Assembly: GCF_963678635.1 (NCBI RefSeq)
Contig: NC_087069.1
Coordinates: 12,282,530-12,346,529, forward strand
DNA from: Symsagittifera roscoffensis
Lineage: Eukaryota; Xenacoelomorpha; Acoela; Convolutidae
Length of the DNA stretch: 64,000 nucleotides
Direction of reading: 5' to 3'
A model generated the notes under the pieces. It had not been told where the DNA came from. It searched no databases and was given only the letters and a program-made list of their open reading frames with translations. Below are positions 56,156-64,000 of the stretch, piece after piece. The translations under genes and the position numbers were made by a program. Within the stretch, counting starts at the first letter, position 1; the number at the start of each line of letters is the position of its first letter.

Positions 56156-56234
56156 CTAAGGAAAACATGGATAAAGTATGGTGAGTTTTTTAATATTTTA
56201 ATTAGTTAGTAATATTCATTTAATTCATACTTAC
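56156..56234 (-). other. Candidate 79-bp intron just after the ORF4 stop (C)
   Basis: Sense CAG then GTAAGTATG three bases after the ORF4 stop, ending TTTTCCTTAG. Same position and nearly the same length as in B, although the interior differs. Confidence 0.6.
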
Positions 56235-56237
56235 CTG

Positions 56238-58043
56238 TTAGTCGTCGGGGAAAAAACCGTGGGGGAAGATGTCGTGAATTAGTTCTGAAGTTGTTAGTAG
56301 TTTAGCTAAGATGCGGATGATATTTTTAGTCTGAAGCAGTGGCCAAAGCAATTGAAGTGCCTTAATAGTGGTTAGTTCTTCAGTGCCAACTGCAAACTCA
56401 TAAGGTGTGTTTTGGATTAGATTATATAATTTGTGATTGAATTTAGTGTTGTGGATGAATTCTAAAATTGGGATTTCTATAGGTTGTACAAACTCGTGCG
56501 GGATAAGGAAGGGTCGGGATTCTTCGGCGTTGAAGGTCTTGGTGATGGGACAGAAGATGTACATTTGGGTTATGGGGTCATAATTACGAAGAATACCATG
56601 AAGGTTAGTATCTTTAATGCAATATGTGAAATTTAGGAAAAATGGTGAAGTGTATTTGGAATTAATGAATTGAAAACGATGGTGTGGTTGTCTAGAGGGT
56701 GTGTGTAGGTCAAAGTGATTTTGGATGAAGCGATAATAACTATATGTGTGGGTTTGTTTAGTGCGCAACATAATATCGTGTGAGCAGTGTAAATCTCTTT
56801 CGTGTGGTGCAAGGAAATGAAAGGTTAGTGAAAATATTTGGAAGCGTTCTTTGAAACTTTCGTATGCTTGTGTGTCTATTAGTGCTTCTGAAATAATGTG
56901 GTCAAACTTGCGATCGAAGATATTTAGTGTAAATACATATGGTGTTTTAATGAAAAATTTCTCAGTAATTTGTGGATTAGCGAAGCGATCGTCGTCTAAG
57001 AATTGATCTTGGTTAGCTCTGATGATGTTGTGATCATAGTATTCGAGTGTATATTCGTTAGCTCTAGGTGCAGTGTGTGTTTTTAGTGATTTTTTATATC
57101 CAACGTAAGTAAATTGTCTAGCGGTTAGTGGTGTAGTGAGTCGATATAGCATGTCCGTATTTCGCTCTATATCGATGTGAGTGTTAGATAAAGGTAAGCA
57201 AAGAGGGTTAGTAAAATGATAATATGAGGTCCAAGAGAGAGTGGGCATTAAAACGTATTCATCTACAAAGTTGCGTGTTTCGTTAGTGTCGTGGGGGGTG
57301 TTTAAGGTGTATTGTGGGAATGAGGGTAAGGTGATGGCTAAAAATTCTTTTGTGTTAGTATGCTTGGGGTGGTTGATGTATTCACGGGCTGTTCCTGGTT
57401 TTGCTGGGAAAGGATGGTTGGGGAACTTTCTTTTAAAAGTGCGGTAAGCTCTATTAGTGTTGAGTGAAGATTCAGTTGATGTGGATGATGGTGCTAATGA
57501 TTCAGTATAATTTGAAGAGGGTGTAGGGGTAGGTGGGTTGGATGAATTTATTGTGGAGGAGATTTGGTTTATGGTTGGGGTATTAAGGTGGTAGGGTTGT
57601 TGTTGAAGGGTAATAAAATTATCTAGCTCTGGGGAGATTCGGGGGGTGTCTGGAGAATGAGATGATTGGTCAGAATGGTATGAGGAGTAGGTTGGGGTAA
57701 CTTGGGAAGCATAAGAGGGTGTGGGAGTGATTGGGTCAGGGTTATTGGATAATATGGGTTGAAAAGGGGGTTGAGAAAAATTAGAAGAGTTATGAAAATT
57801 ATTGGATGGGGATGGTTCTGAGTCGGCAAATTCATCGGGGGTTTCAATATTCGGGTTATTGAGTTGTGAGATGGAATATAAAACTGAGATGTGTGAATTA
57901 GTGTCGGAATTCATGCCTGATGTTACATTACTAGGTGAAAAATCGGGTGGCGGAAAAGCAAAAAGTGGTATTATTGGGATTGGAGAGGTAAGATTGGTTG
58001 GGTGGGAATTTGATCGGTGTAGTGATCCAAGTTGGCGGCTCAT
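56238..58043 (-). CDS. ORF4: 601-aa protein of unknown function (intact)
   Basis: The ATG overlaps the env stop as ATGA, so it may be translated by termination-reinitiation. Residues 1 to about 200 are rich in Pro, Ser, Thr and Asn and look disordered. About 200-601 looks folded, with many aromatic residues and few Cys, and ends FFPDD. No signal peptide, membrane segment, zinc motif or known catalytic signature is visible. B retains recognisable sequence along the whole length, with its last 211 codons open. The candidate 3' UTR intron starts three bases after the stop. It could be an accessory or structural virion protein; this is inference only. Confidence 0.8.
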   Translation of the reverse strand: MSRQLGSLHRSNSHPTNLTSPIPIIPLFAFPPPDFSPSNVTSGMNSDTNSHISVLYSISQLNNPNIETPDEFADSEPSPSNNFHNSSNFSQPPFQPILSNNPDPITPTPSYASQVTPTYSSYHSDQSSHSPDTPRISPELDNFITLQQQPYHLNTPTINQISSTINSSNPPTPTPSSNYTESLAPSSTSTESSLNTNRAYRTFKRKFPNHPFPAKPGTAREYINHPKHTNTKEFLAITLPSFPQYTLNTPHDTNETRNFVDEYVLMPTLSWTSYYHFTNPLCLPLSNTHIDIERNTDMLYRLTTPLTARQFTYVGYKKSLKTHTAPRANEYTLEYYDHNIIRANQDQFLDDDRFANPQITEKFFIKTPYVFTLNIFDRKFDHIISEALIDTQAYESFKERFQIFSLTFHFLAPHERDLHCSHDIMLRTKQTHTYSYYRFIQNHFDLHTPSRQPHHRFQFINSKYTSPFFLNFTYCIKDTNLHGILRNYDPITQMYIFCPITKTFNAEESRPFLIPHEFVQPIEIPILEFIHNTKFNHKLYNLIQNTPYEFAVGTEELTTIKALQLLWPLLQTKNIIRILAKLLTTSELIHDIFPHGFFPDD

Positions 58044-60658
58044 CGTGGGCTAAAAAAATGATTATTTTGAGACTGAAAAGCGGTGGTATGGGGTTGTTCA
58101 ATAATTTGTTCATAAGTATTATCATCTTGTGACTGGTGTGTCATTATATGTTGGATGGGACTTTGTGATGTGGTGAGTCGAAAATTTGGATTATGTGTGA
58201 TGGCTAAATTTCGAAAATTTCGTGGGACTAGGGATAGTGGATGGTTATTTGGTAGGGGTGGTAATTGTGGTGCCGTTGGCATTATGTCTACATTGTTATG
58301 TTCTTCGTCGTATGTATTTTGTCGTGTTGCTATTTTTGTGTTATATTCTTTTATTTGTGCGTCTAAAAGAATTTTGTTTATAGATGTAGAAAAGATTCCA
58401 AAAAATCCTGCAAAGAGTATGCGTGCTACGCTTGCTTGTCTGTTTACTTGTGTGTGTATAGCACATGTGTTATAGATTCCTTTTAAAAGTGAGAAAAGAA
58501 ATCCAATAAAGTTAAACATTGCGTATAAAATAGTCAATTTTTCTAAGATGTAGTAGGGCCATCCTAGAAAATCGAGGATCTCATTTTTGAGTGTAACAAA
58601 GCTAAAAATGTTAATTGGTGATATATCTTGGGGACGGTATTTTTCACCGTTTAGATATATATAATCTTTAATGTCTTTAAAATATCCGCTATAGTCTTGC
58701 GTGTAGATATCGGCAAATCCTGCGGTTTCTGCAAGTTTGCGTAAATTTTGGTCTATTGATTGTCTTTGTATAGTGTCCATTTGTGTTAATAATTCTTGGA
58801 ATTGTTGTGTTCTAATGTGATGTTGAATATCTGATTTTGAATAGATTCCTATTGATTGTAAGTCTATATTTGGGTTTCGAGCAATAGCGCGAATGCTTTC
58901 TGGTGAAAATTTTTTGAGTGATTGCATTAATGTGGGATATGGAGTGAGAAGATAATATTTATTTTCATCAGGGTTTAGTTGTACTACATTGTGGCTATTT
59001 TCTGATCCACATGGGACTGCGGTATCCCAGAAATAGGTTCTTCGTGAAAGTGTATCCACGAAATGTACTTTATTCTTATAAAAGATAGGGATTCTTTTAT
59101 AACATCGTTTATCTTCAAAAACGTATAGTGGTGATACTTTTTTAGTACAAGTATAAAACCATAAGATGTTTCCTTCATAGTCTAAAAAATTTGATCTATT
59201 TCCAGATAATAAGTATCCTGCATAGGGTATTTTTAATACTGCTAGTGCAAGTGATTGTAATATTTGTGTTCGTTCTAATTCGCATAGTTGGTGTAGTGTT
59301 TCTAATTCGGAGAGTGACATTTCTTGAAAAATTCGGCTAATTGTATAATCTAGTTTCATATCTAAATGAATATCATAGTGGATATTACCGAAATATGTAG
59401 TATTCATTAGTGATAATTCTTGTAAGCGTGTGCTTCTGGTGTCATGGGGTTTTAGATGTCCACCAGGTTGTCCGTTGCTTTTTTCAAAATTAACTGGTAT
59501 ATAGGATGTTCCTTCGTTTGGAGGATGACCTGTGGCATATGGGTCGATTTTTACTTTTCCAGTGGTCATGTCGAATCCTTTTTCGTATTCAACTAATATT
59601 TCAGAGTATTGTGTTCTGTGAAGTGGATTCCTGTATTTACATGCAAGTTCTGTTTCTTGATATATTTGAAAACGTGTCAATTTATTTTCTATATTGTCTA
59701 TGTTTGTAAAATTAGAACTTAGTTTTCGTGATGGATGGACTTGTTCATATGGAATTGATTGTATAAAATATTTTTCGTGAAATTTTATCATACGAGCGTG
59801 TATTTTTGCTACTTGAAATGTTGTACATGTATCTTCGGGGAACCAAACAATTGTTGCTTGTGTTCTCGTTGTAGGGTCGCAATAACCTTGATCATTTTTA
59901 CAAGGTAATCGGATTCCTTGATAGATCATTGTATTATCTGATAAATCTCGTGTTAGTTGTATTTTTTCGAGTTGTATTTTCCAATCAAAAAACATTATTT
60001 CTTGGTATCCTTTATTTTTTGTGTCTGCTTTGCAGTTTGATGGGTCATTTATACCAATGTGTGGTATCCAATGTTTATCGTGTAGGTCATAGGTTAATCG
60101 TCCGTGTGCGCCGTTATACGGGTATTTTTCGTCTAGTTTTATATGTCCTTGGTGTCTTTCAAGTTGTGATTGATGTACAGAGTCTGGAAAAACTTGAAAA
60201 TTAACTAACTTTCTTTGGGAGTTTTTATTTTGTGTGATGTTTAGTCTAAGTAATTCATTTTTACAATCGTCGGGATTGAGATGTAAAAGACGTTCTATAT
60301 TACTCTGATAGAATGATTCACGGTCAAGTCGGTTTTTGTTTCCGTTCGAGACTTGTGAACAATGTACTTTCTTTTCGGAAAATGTTGCTGTGAATTTATA
60401 ACCTGTAACTGTTGTTGCTCGGGCTTTTGAATAGAGTGTTGCTATTACATCTGTGGTTTCTATAGCTTGTGGTTCTGTTTCACATTGTGATACTTGATTT
60501 ATTGCATATTTATGTAGTGTTTTTTGTTCATTTTCTTCACAATCGTAATGTGTTACTAATAAATCTTGTGGTCCTGTACGAGGGGAAGGGTTTATGTTTT
60601 GATTTGAGATTACTAGAAAAAGGAGTTGGAGAAAAATTAATAATTTTAGAATATACAT
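58040..60658 (-). CDS. Env-like glycoprotein, chuvirus/gB-like (intact, 872 aa)
   Basis: Residues 1-20 form a clear hydrophobic signal peptide. The ectodomain (about 25-690) has many cysteines in a pattern I associate with Jingchuvirales-type glycoproteins of the class III (gB-like) fusion group: an early YDC, then a Cys about 20 residues on, HCS about residue 95, and LPCKNDQGYCD followed by VWFPEDTC. Hydrophobic segments lie at about 700-725 and 745-765, followed by a polar tail. It would sit in the membrane and mediate fusion if functional. The start overlaps the end of ORFX by 13 bases and the stop overlaps the ORF4 ATG. The family assignment is by eye and moderate; an env role follows from position, signal peptide and membrane segments. 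Confidence 0.75.
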   Translation of the reverse strand: MYILKLLIFLQLLFLVISNQNINPSPRTGPQDLLVTHYDCEENEQKTLHKYAINQVSQCETEPQAIETTDVIATLYSKARATTVTGYKFTATFSEKKVHCSQVSNGNKNRLDRESFYQSNIERLLHLNPDDCKNELLRLNITQNKNSQRKLVNFQVFPDSVHQSQLERHQGHIKLDEKYPYNGAHGRLTYDLHDKHWIPHIGINDPSNCKADTKNKGYQEIMFFDWKIQLEKIQLTRDLSDNTMIYQGIRLPCKNDQGYCDPTTRTQATIVWFPEDTCTTFQVAKIHARMIKFHEKYFIQSIPYEQVHPSRKLSSNFTNIDNIENKLTRFQIYQETELACKYRNPLHRTQYSEILVEYEKGFDMTTGKVKIDPYATGHPPNEGTSYIPVNFEKSNGQPGGHLKPHDTRSTRLQELSLMNTTYFGNIHYDIHLDMKLDYTISRIFQEMSLSELETLHQLCELERTQILQSLALAVLKIPYAGYLLSGNRSNFLDYEGNILWFYTCTKKVSPLYVFEDKRCYKRIPIFYKNKVHFVDTLSRRTYFWDTAVPCGSENSHNVVQLNPDENKYYLLTPYPTLMQSLKKFSPESIRAIARNPNIDLQSIGIYSKSDIQHHIRTQQFQELLTQMDTIQRQSIDQNLRKLAETAGFADIYTQDYSGYFKDIKDYIYLNGEKYRPQDISPINIFSFVTLKNEILDFLGWPYYILEKLTILYAMFNFIGFLFSLLKGIYNTCAIHTQVNRQASVARILFAGFFGIFSTSINKILLDAQIKEYNTKIATRQNTYDEEHNNVDIMPTAPQLPPLPNNHPLSLVPRNFRNLAITHNPNFRLTTSQSPIQHIMTHQSQDDNTYEQIIEQPHTTAFQSQNNHFFSPR

Positions 60659-61782
60659 GTGTATGATAATCCTGAGTATGGATTATAAAATGTAATGTAG
60701 CCAATTGTGTTTTTGGTATATCTGTCGTATTTGTATATTACTTCAGTAGTTATAAACGGTGGTGGTAGTGATTGAGCTGTTATGTTAGGTGGATTTAATG
60801 GGTAGGGATGTTGGGTAATATTATTTAACTTAACTGTGATTTCAAACTTTAATTGTAAACTGTTTTGTTGGAGTATTTGAATATTGTGATCACGGATATC
60901 GTTGTGAATATCTTGGCGATATTGTAATCTATTAAGTGCCCAGTTATGAAGGCGGTTACTTTCTTGATGTTGTCCAAATAATGGTGGAGGTGCTGTAAAT
61001 GTATTCCAATCTAGTCTTAAAGGAATATTTATTGATGATTGTTCTCGATATCTGGCGTCGAGATTATTTGGAAAATTTAAGTTAAAGGGTGGTGGTGAAA
61101 ATTGGCTTATTGATGGTGTTGATGGTAGTGATAATGTTTCTGGTAGTGATGAGGATATTGTTGTATCCGTAGAAATATCTATGGGGTCATTGACTAAATT
61201 TGGTTCACCTTGTGTAAATGAATGTGTAGTCCAATATGGAAATCGTGATGTTTGGTTTGTGGGGTTGAAAGGATTTTCACGTATTTGCTCAGATGTTGGT
61301 GTTGAACCTAAGTAATCTGATGGTAGGCTTGAGGTGCTACGTTGTGAAAGAAGCGTAGGGGTTTCTGGTAATATACCAATGGGGTTTTCTGGAGTGTTTT
61401 GTGATGGGGATTGAGGTATATCAAAATGAACTCGGGGAGTTTGAAGATTTCTGTTTCGTCGAGGATGTATAATTTGTCTATTTATTTCGACTGTATTTTG
61501 GTTTTGACTAGAATTTCTTATTCTACTTAGTTCTTGTGGTAGTGTTGGGTATAGGTTATATGTTGGTTCGCTTAGAGGTGCTTGTCGTTGAACTGGTTCT
61601 AGTGGTTCTGATAAGCGAGCATGTCGTTCTTCAAAAGTGTATGGATTGTCTTGAAAAGAAATTCGTGTAGATGTTTGAGGATTTTGAGTAGTTGAAGGTG
61701 GTGTTTGGTTATCTTGGGATGATGTCGGTGAAGACTGATTCTGTGACTGTTGGGTAGCAATTTTTGATGGATTTTTGAATTG
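60646..61782 (-). CDS. ORFX: 378-codon open frame without ATG
   Basis: I read this frame codon by codon. It is open from just after a TAA at 61783-61785 to a TAA at 60646-60648 and contains no ATG. The first two thirds are Pro/Ser/Thr/Gln-rich. The last third is more ordered, with a WNTFTAPPPLFGQ motif and a block ending in an aromatic-rich tail (YSGLSYTCIF). It has a recognisable, broken counterpart in B with the same upstream stop. It must be reached by splicing, frameshifting or a non-ATG start. It overlaps the env ATG by 13 bases. No family recognised; it could be a virion or env-companion protein. Confidence 0.6.
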   Translation of the reverse strand, partial: QFKNPSKIATQQSQNQSSPTSSQDNQTPPSTTQNPQTSTRISFQDNPYTFEERHARLSEPLEPVQRQAPLSEPTYNLYPTLPQELSRIRNSSQNQNTVEINRQIIHPRRNRNLQTPRVHFDIPQSPSQNTPENPIGILPETPTLLSQRSTSSLPSDYLGSTPTSEQIRENPFNPTNQTSRFPYWTTHSFTQGEPNLVNDPIDISTDTTISSSLPETLSLPSTPSISQFSPPPFNLNFPNNLDARYREQSSINIPLRLDWNTFTAPPPLFGQHQESNRLHNWALNRLQYRQDIHNDIRDHNIQILQQNSLQLKFEITVKLNNITQHPYPLNPPNITAQSLPPPFITTEVIYKYDRYTKNTIGYITFYNPYSGLSYTCIF

Positions 61783-61787
61783 TTACT

Positions 61788-61976
61788 TTAGTGGGAAGGT
61801 TTATGTTTATTATAGTATTCTTCCAAAAAAAGAATTAGAAGGATTGTTGCTAGGGCAAATGTGAAGATTGCTTTCTTTATACATTTACATATTGTCAAAA
61901 TGAGGGATGATAAAAATGTTATGAAAATTACAAACAATAAAAAAATATCAGTTCTACTGAAAATTTTTCGTATCAT
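61788..61976 (-). CDS. Small membrane ORF b of copy C (62 aa)
   Basis: Hydrophobic throughout: one segment about residues 11-30, a short Cys/Lys turn, and a second about 36-52. The ATG overlaps the previous ORF's stop (ATGA at 61973-61976). A TTTTCAG acceptor-like word lies inside its sixth and seventh codons (61957-61958), so a spliced RNA would start in the middle of it. It ends six bases before ORFX opens. It could be a signal/leader region for ORFX by frameshift, a viroporin-like peptide, or chance. Confidence 0.35.
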   Translation of the reverse strand: MIRKIFSRTDIFLLFVIFITFLSSLILTICKCIKKAIFTFALATILLILFLEEYYNKHKPSH

Positions 61977-62203
61977 TTAGACAAGTTATATGAATCGTAC
62001 CTGTGGATATAATCAAGGGTTTTGGAAAGTTGGAGGAATAGTTCGAGTATAGTGTAGAAAATTAAAAAAATGTTACAAAAAATGATTAGGATTATTAGAA
62101 AAGATTCAAGTATATCAAAAAGAAATATTATAAAGGTTTCAAGTATTGTAAAAAAATGTTTAAGATTTATGAGTATTTGAGTAACTGATTGAGAGAAGAG
62201 CAT
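61973..62203 (-). CDS. Small membrane ORF a of copy C (76 aa)
   Basis: Isoleucine/leucine/phenylalanine-rich, with one long or two short membrane segments between about residues 15 and 55. Same length in B (25167-25397) but cut to 46 aa in A, so constraint is doubtful. It lies 600 bases after the pol stop. Confidence 0.35.
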   Translation of the reverse strand: MLFSQSVTQILINLKHFFTILETFIIFLFDILESFLIILIIFCNIFLIFYTILELFLQLSKTLDYIHRYDSYNLSK

Positions 62204-62801
62204 TTAAGAAATGATCTCTTGGTCGAATATTTTTTGCTGTTTGAGGCGATTTTCTAGTGTGGTCGGATTATTTATTAGTTTTTTGACAAGTGGGTTGAGT
62301 TCTGTAAAAAATTGTTGGGGGCAATTTTCATGGTGACTGGGAGGTCGTCTTTTTCTTTATTTTTGTTTGTCAAATGATCCGGGGTATGGTGAGATTTTTA
62401 TACTTTAGGCTAATTAAAATGTTCATTTTGTTACTTTAGGCTAAGTTAACAAATTTGCTTTGGGGGTATTCGTGGTCTGAGTTGGGGAAATATTGTTGAT
62501 CTTTGGGTTATTAGATAAGGGAGGGGTACGGTATTATGGTGATATTTATTTTAGTTGTCAAGTTGGAGTGGTTTGCTTATTTTTGACCTGGAGGTCGTAA
62601 AGTTATAGTTATAGATGTGCCTGGAGTTCTATATGATTCGTCTAATTGGTCTTAGTTTGAGTTAGAGAAAGTGACGGATTGGATGAATCCTATTGGTCTA
62701 TTTTGAACTAGAATTATTACGTACTTGTCAGCATGTTATTTTGAAAAATGTAAATGAAAAATGTTTCGGAGGTTTCAAGATTGTGAAGTATAATGTTAAA
62801 A
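62204..62801 (-). other. Untranslated part of pol-env junction (C)
   Basis: AT-rich, nearly identical to 408-1005 in A. Contains a repeated TTTAGGCTAA word and a GACCTCCAGGTC-like palindrome. No long ORF. Confidence 0.5.
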
Positions 62802-64000
62802 TTACTTTTGAAATTCCACTTTCTTTAAAATTTTAGATTGGGGGATGAATATTTTATAGTTTTTACGTGGTTGATTTCGGAGTCTTGTTGTTTTTCTATT
62901 TTCTGATTTGTCGATTTGTTCTTGGGGTATTATTTGTTCGGTCATTTTTCTATTTTTTCTTTGTTTTGGGGATTCTTTATGGTTTTGTGTATTGTTTTTG
63001 GTGGCGGTTGGTTTTGTGTTTTGATTTTCGGTGGGGTTATCATTTTGTTCTGTGTTTTTCAGATGTGGTTCATTTTGAATAATTTTTAATCCTGTGAAAG
63101 AATATAATTGAGTTAATTCGCGGAGTGCGTATTCTTTTGGGTAATAAGGTAATAGGTTGTTTCGATGTTGAACGATTTCTTTTTTGTTTGAGTCGGTAAT
63201 TTTATATGTGACATCAGTGGGTTTTGCAATTATTTGGTATGGTCCTTTTCGAAGGGGTTGTAATTTTTTAGAAATTCCTTTTTGAGTATTAAAATTAGGT
63301 ATTAAAACAAATGTTCCAATTTTTAATTCGGAGGCTGGTGTAAAACGTGAATTGATTTGTTCATTAATGTTTTGTCTTTGTAATAACTTTTTTGTTATTT
63401 TTTGATAAATTTCATTGTGTTTTTTATCTCTATTTAGAATCCATTCGGTGTGTGTACCGGAGGCTAGTTTAAGAATTTGTGGGTGATGAAAATGATCTTC
63501 ATCGTGTGTATGTAAAGGTAGGTTATAACAAATTGAGTCTTTATTTGGTTGACAATAACCTTGTGCGTTTTTATGAGAATTTGCTGTAAACATTATTGGT
63601 TTGCGTGGCTTTTGGTTAAAAACCATTTCATATGGTGACATTCCTAAAGTTGTCGTTATTTGTGAATTATATGCTAAGGGAAATAATTTTACATCTGCTG
63701 ACCATTCGGTATATTTTGTATCATTTCCGTTGATGATACATCTAAGATATTCTTGTAATGAACGGTTCATACCTTCGACTAAGCCGTTTGTCCAAGGTGC
63801 ATGAGATGTACGTGGTTTGTGTTTAATGTTATATAAATGACATAGTGTGATAATTTCATTATTTATGAATTCTGTACCGTTGTCTGTAACTAAAATTTCT
63901 GGTAGTCCGAATTTTGCTATCCAGTGTTCATAGAGTGTTGTGTAAGCGTAATAAGCGTTACAATGTGGTACTGGGTTAAGTGCTACATAATGTGTAAATG
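62802..64000 (-). CDS. C-terminal part of Gag-Pol, copy C (5' end off-window)
   Basis: About 399 codons of the integrase half, open to the window edge. It includes the catalytic TDNGTEF and GLVEGMN motifs, the GPY-type module and the Lys/Asn-rich tail ending KKVEFQK. It differs from A's protein at very few residues (for example near the NTKPTATKNN tail). The first methionine-started ORF here (63770) is internal; the real start lies beyond 64000. Confidence 0.9.
   Translation of the reverse strand, partial: FTHYVALNPVPHCNAYYAYTTLYEHWIAKFGLPEILVTDNGTEFINNEIITLCHLYNIKHKPRTSHAPWTNGLVEGMNRSLQEYLRCIINGNDTKYTEWSADVKLFPLAYNSQITTTLGMSPYEMVFNQKPRKPIMFTANSHKNAQGYCQPNKDSICYNLPLHTHDEDHFHHPQILKLASGTHTEWILNRDKKHNEIYQKITKKLLQRQNINEQINSRFTPASELKIGTFVLIPNFNTQKGISKKLQPLRKGPYQIIAKPTDVTYKITDSNKKEIVQHRNNLLPYYPKEYALRELTQLYSFTGLKIIQNEPHLKNTEQNDNPTENQNTKPTATKNNTQNHKESPKQRKNRKMTEQIIPQEQIDKSENRKTTRLRNQPRKNYKIFIPQSKILKKVEFQK

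Larger units (their letters stand above)
54418..64000 (-). mobile_element. Copy C of env-bearing Ty3/Gypsy element (5' part beyond right edge)
   Basis: Minus-sense copy, same strand as A. In sense order the window shows the pol C-terminus, junction with two tiny membrane ORFs, ORFX, env, ORF4, 3' UTR with a candidate intron, and 3' LTR. All visible ORFs are open. The overlap with A (pol end and junction) is nearly identical, so this is a young copy and complements A. Confidence 0.93.

Overview
The window is a pile-up of LTR retrotransposons of the Ty3/Gypsy class, probably from a nematode of Caenorhabditis type. This rests on AT-rich flanks, TTTTCAG-type splice acceptors and Cer-like polyproteins; the species cannot be named from the sequence. 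I found no convincing single-copy host gene. Almost everything belongs to three copies of one env-bearing, virus-like element (A, B, C) and one unrelated 18 kb element (called the giant element here) nested inside copy B.

Layout. (1) Copy A, minus strand, 11333 down to the left edge: 5' LTR (10925-11333), leader with repeated motifs, a small basic ORF1 (9203-9670), an intact fused gag-pol of 2740 codons (1006-9228) and the start of the pol-env junction (1-1005). (2) A 1.8 kb AT-rich spacer. (3) Copy B, plus strand, 13143-51986, with a 4-bp target duplication GTAA. It is an old, decayed copy: its 5' end is tandemly duplicated, its LTR carries an internal deletion, its gag is partly duplicated, and ORF1, gag-pol, ORFX, env and ORF4 are all broken. 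(4) The giant element, minus sense, 29659-47665, sits inside B's ORF4 with a 5-bp duplication CACAA. Its 923-bp LTRs differ at one base that I could see. It encodes a 3196-aa Gag-Pol ending in a macro (ADP-ribose-binding) domain, plus two unrecognised downstream ORFs, behind a 3 kb leader studded with a CCCCTCCGGATT-like word. (5) A 2.4 kb AT-rich spacer (51991-54417). (6) Copy C, minus strand, 54418 to the right edge: 3' LTR, 3' UTR with an intron, intact ORF4 (601 aa), intact env (872 aa), the ATG-less ORFX (378 codons), two tiny membrane ORFs and the C-terminal part of pol.

A and C overlap in the pol end and pol-env junction and are almost identical there. Together they show the full plan of the A/B/C family: LTR - leader - ORF1 - gag-pol - small membrane ORFs - ORFX - env - ORF4 - intron - LTR. 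Gag forms the particle. Protease, reverse transcriptase, RNase H and integrase copy and insert the element. The env resembles the class III (gB-like) glycoproteins of chuvirus-type viruses, which would give it potential for cell-to-cell transfer. ORF1, ORFX and ORF4 are conserved between copies but I do not recognise them. Consecutive 3' ORFs are chained by short overlaps (ATGA junctions), which is unusual for a metazoan element.

The most interesting items are the macro domain at the end of the giant Gag-Pol, the gB-like env with its ATG-less upstream ORFX, the overlapping ORF chain, and the short repeated motifs in both leaders.
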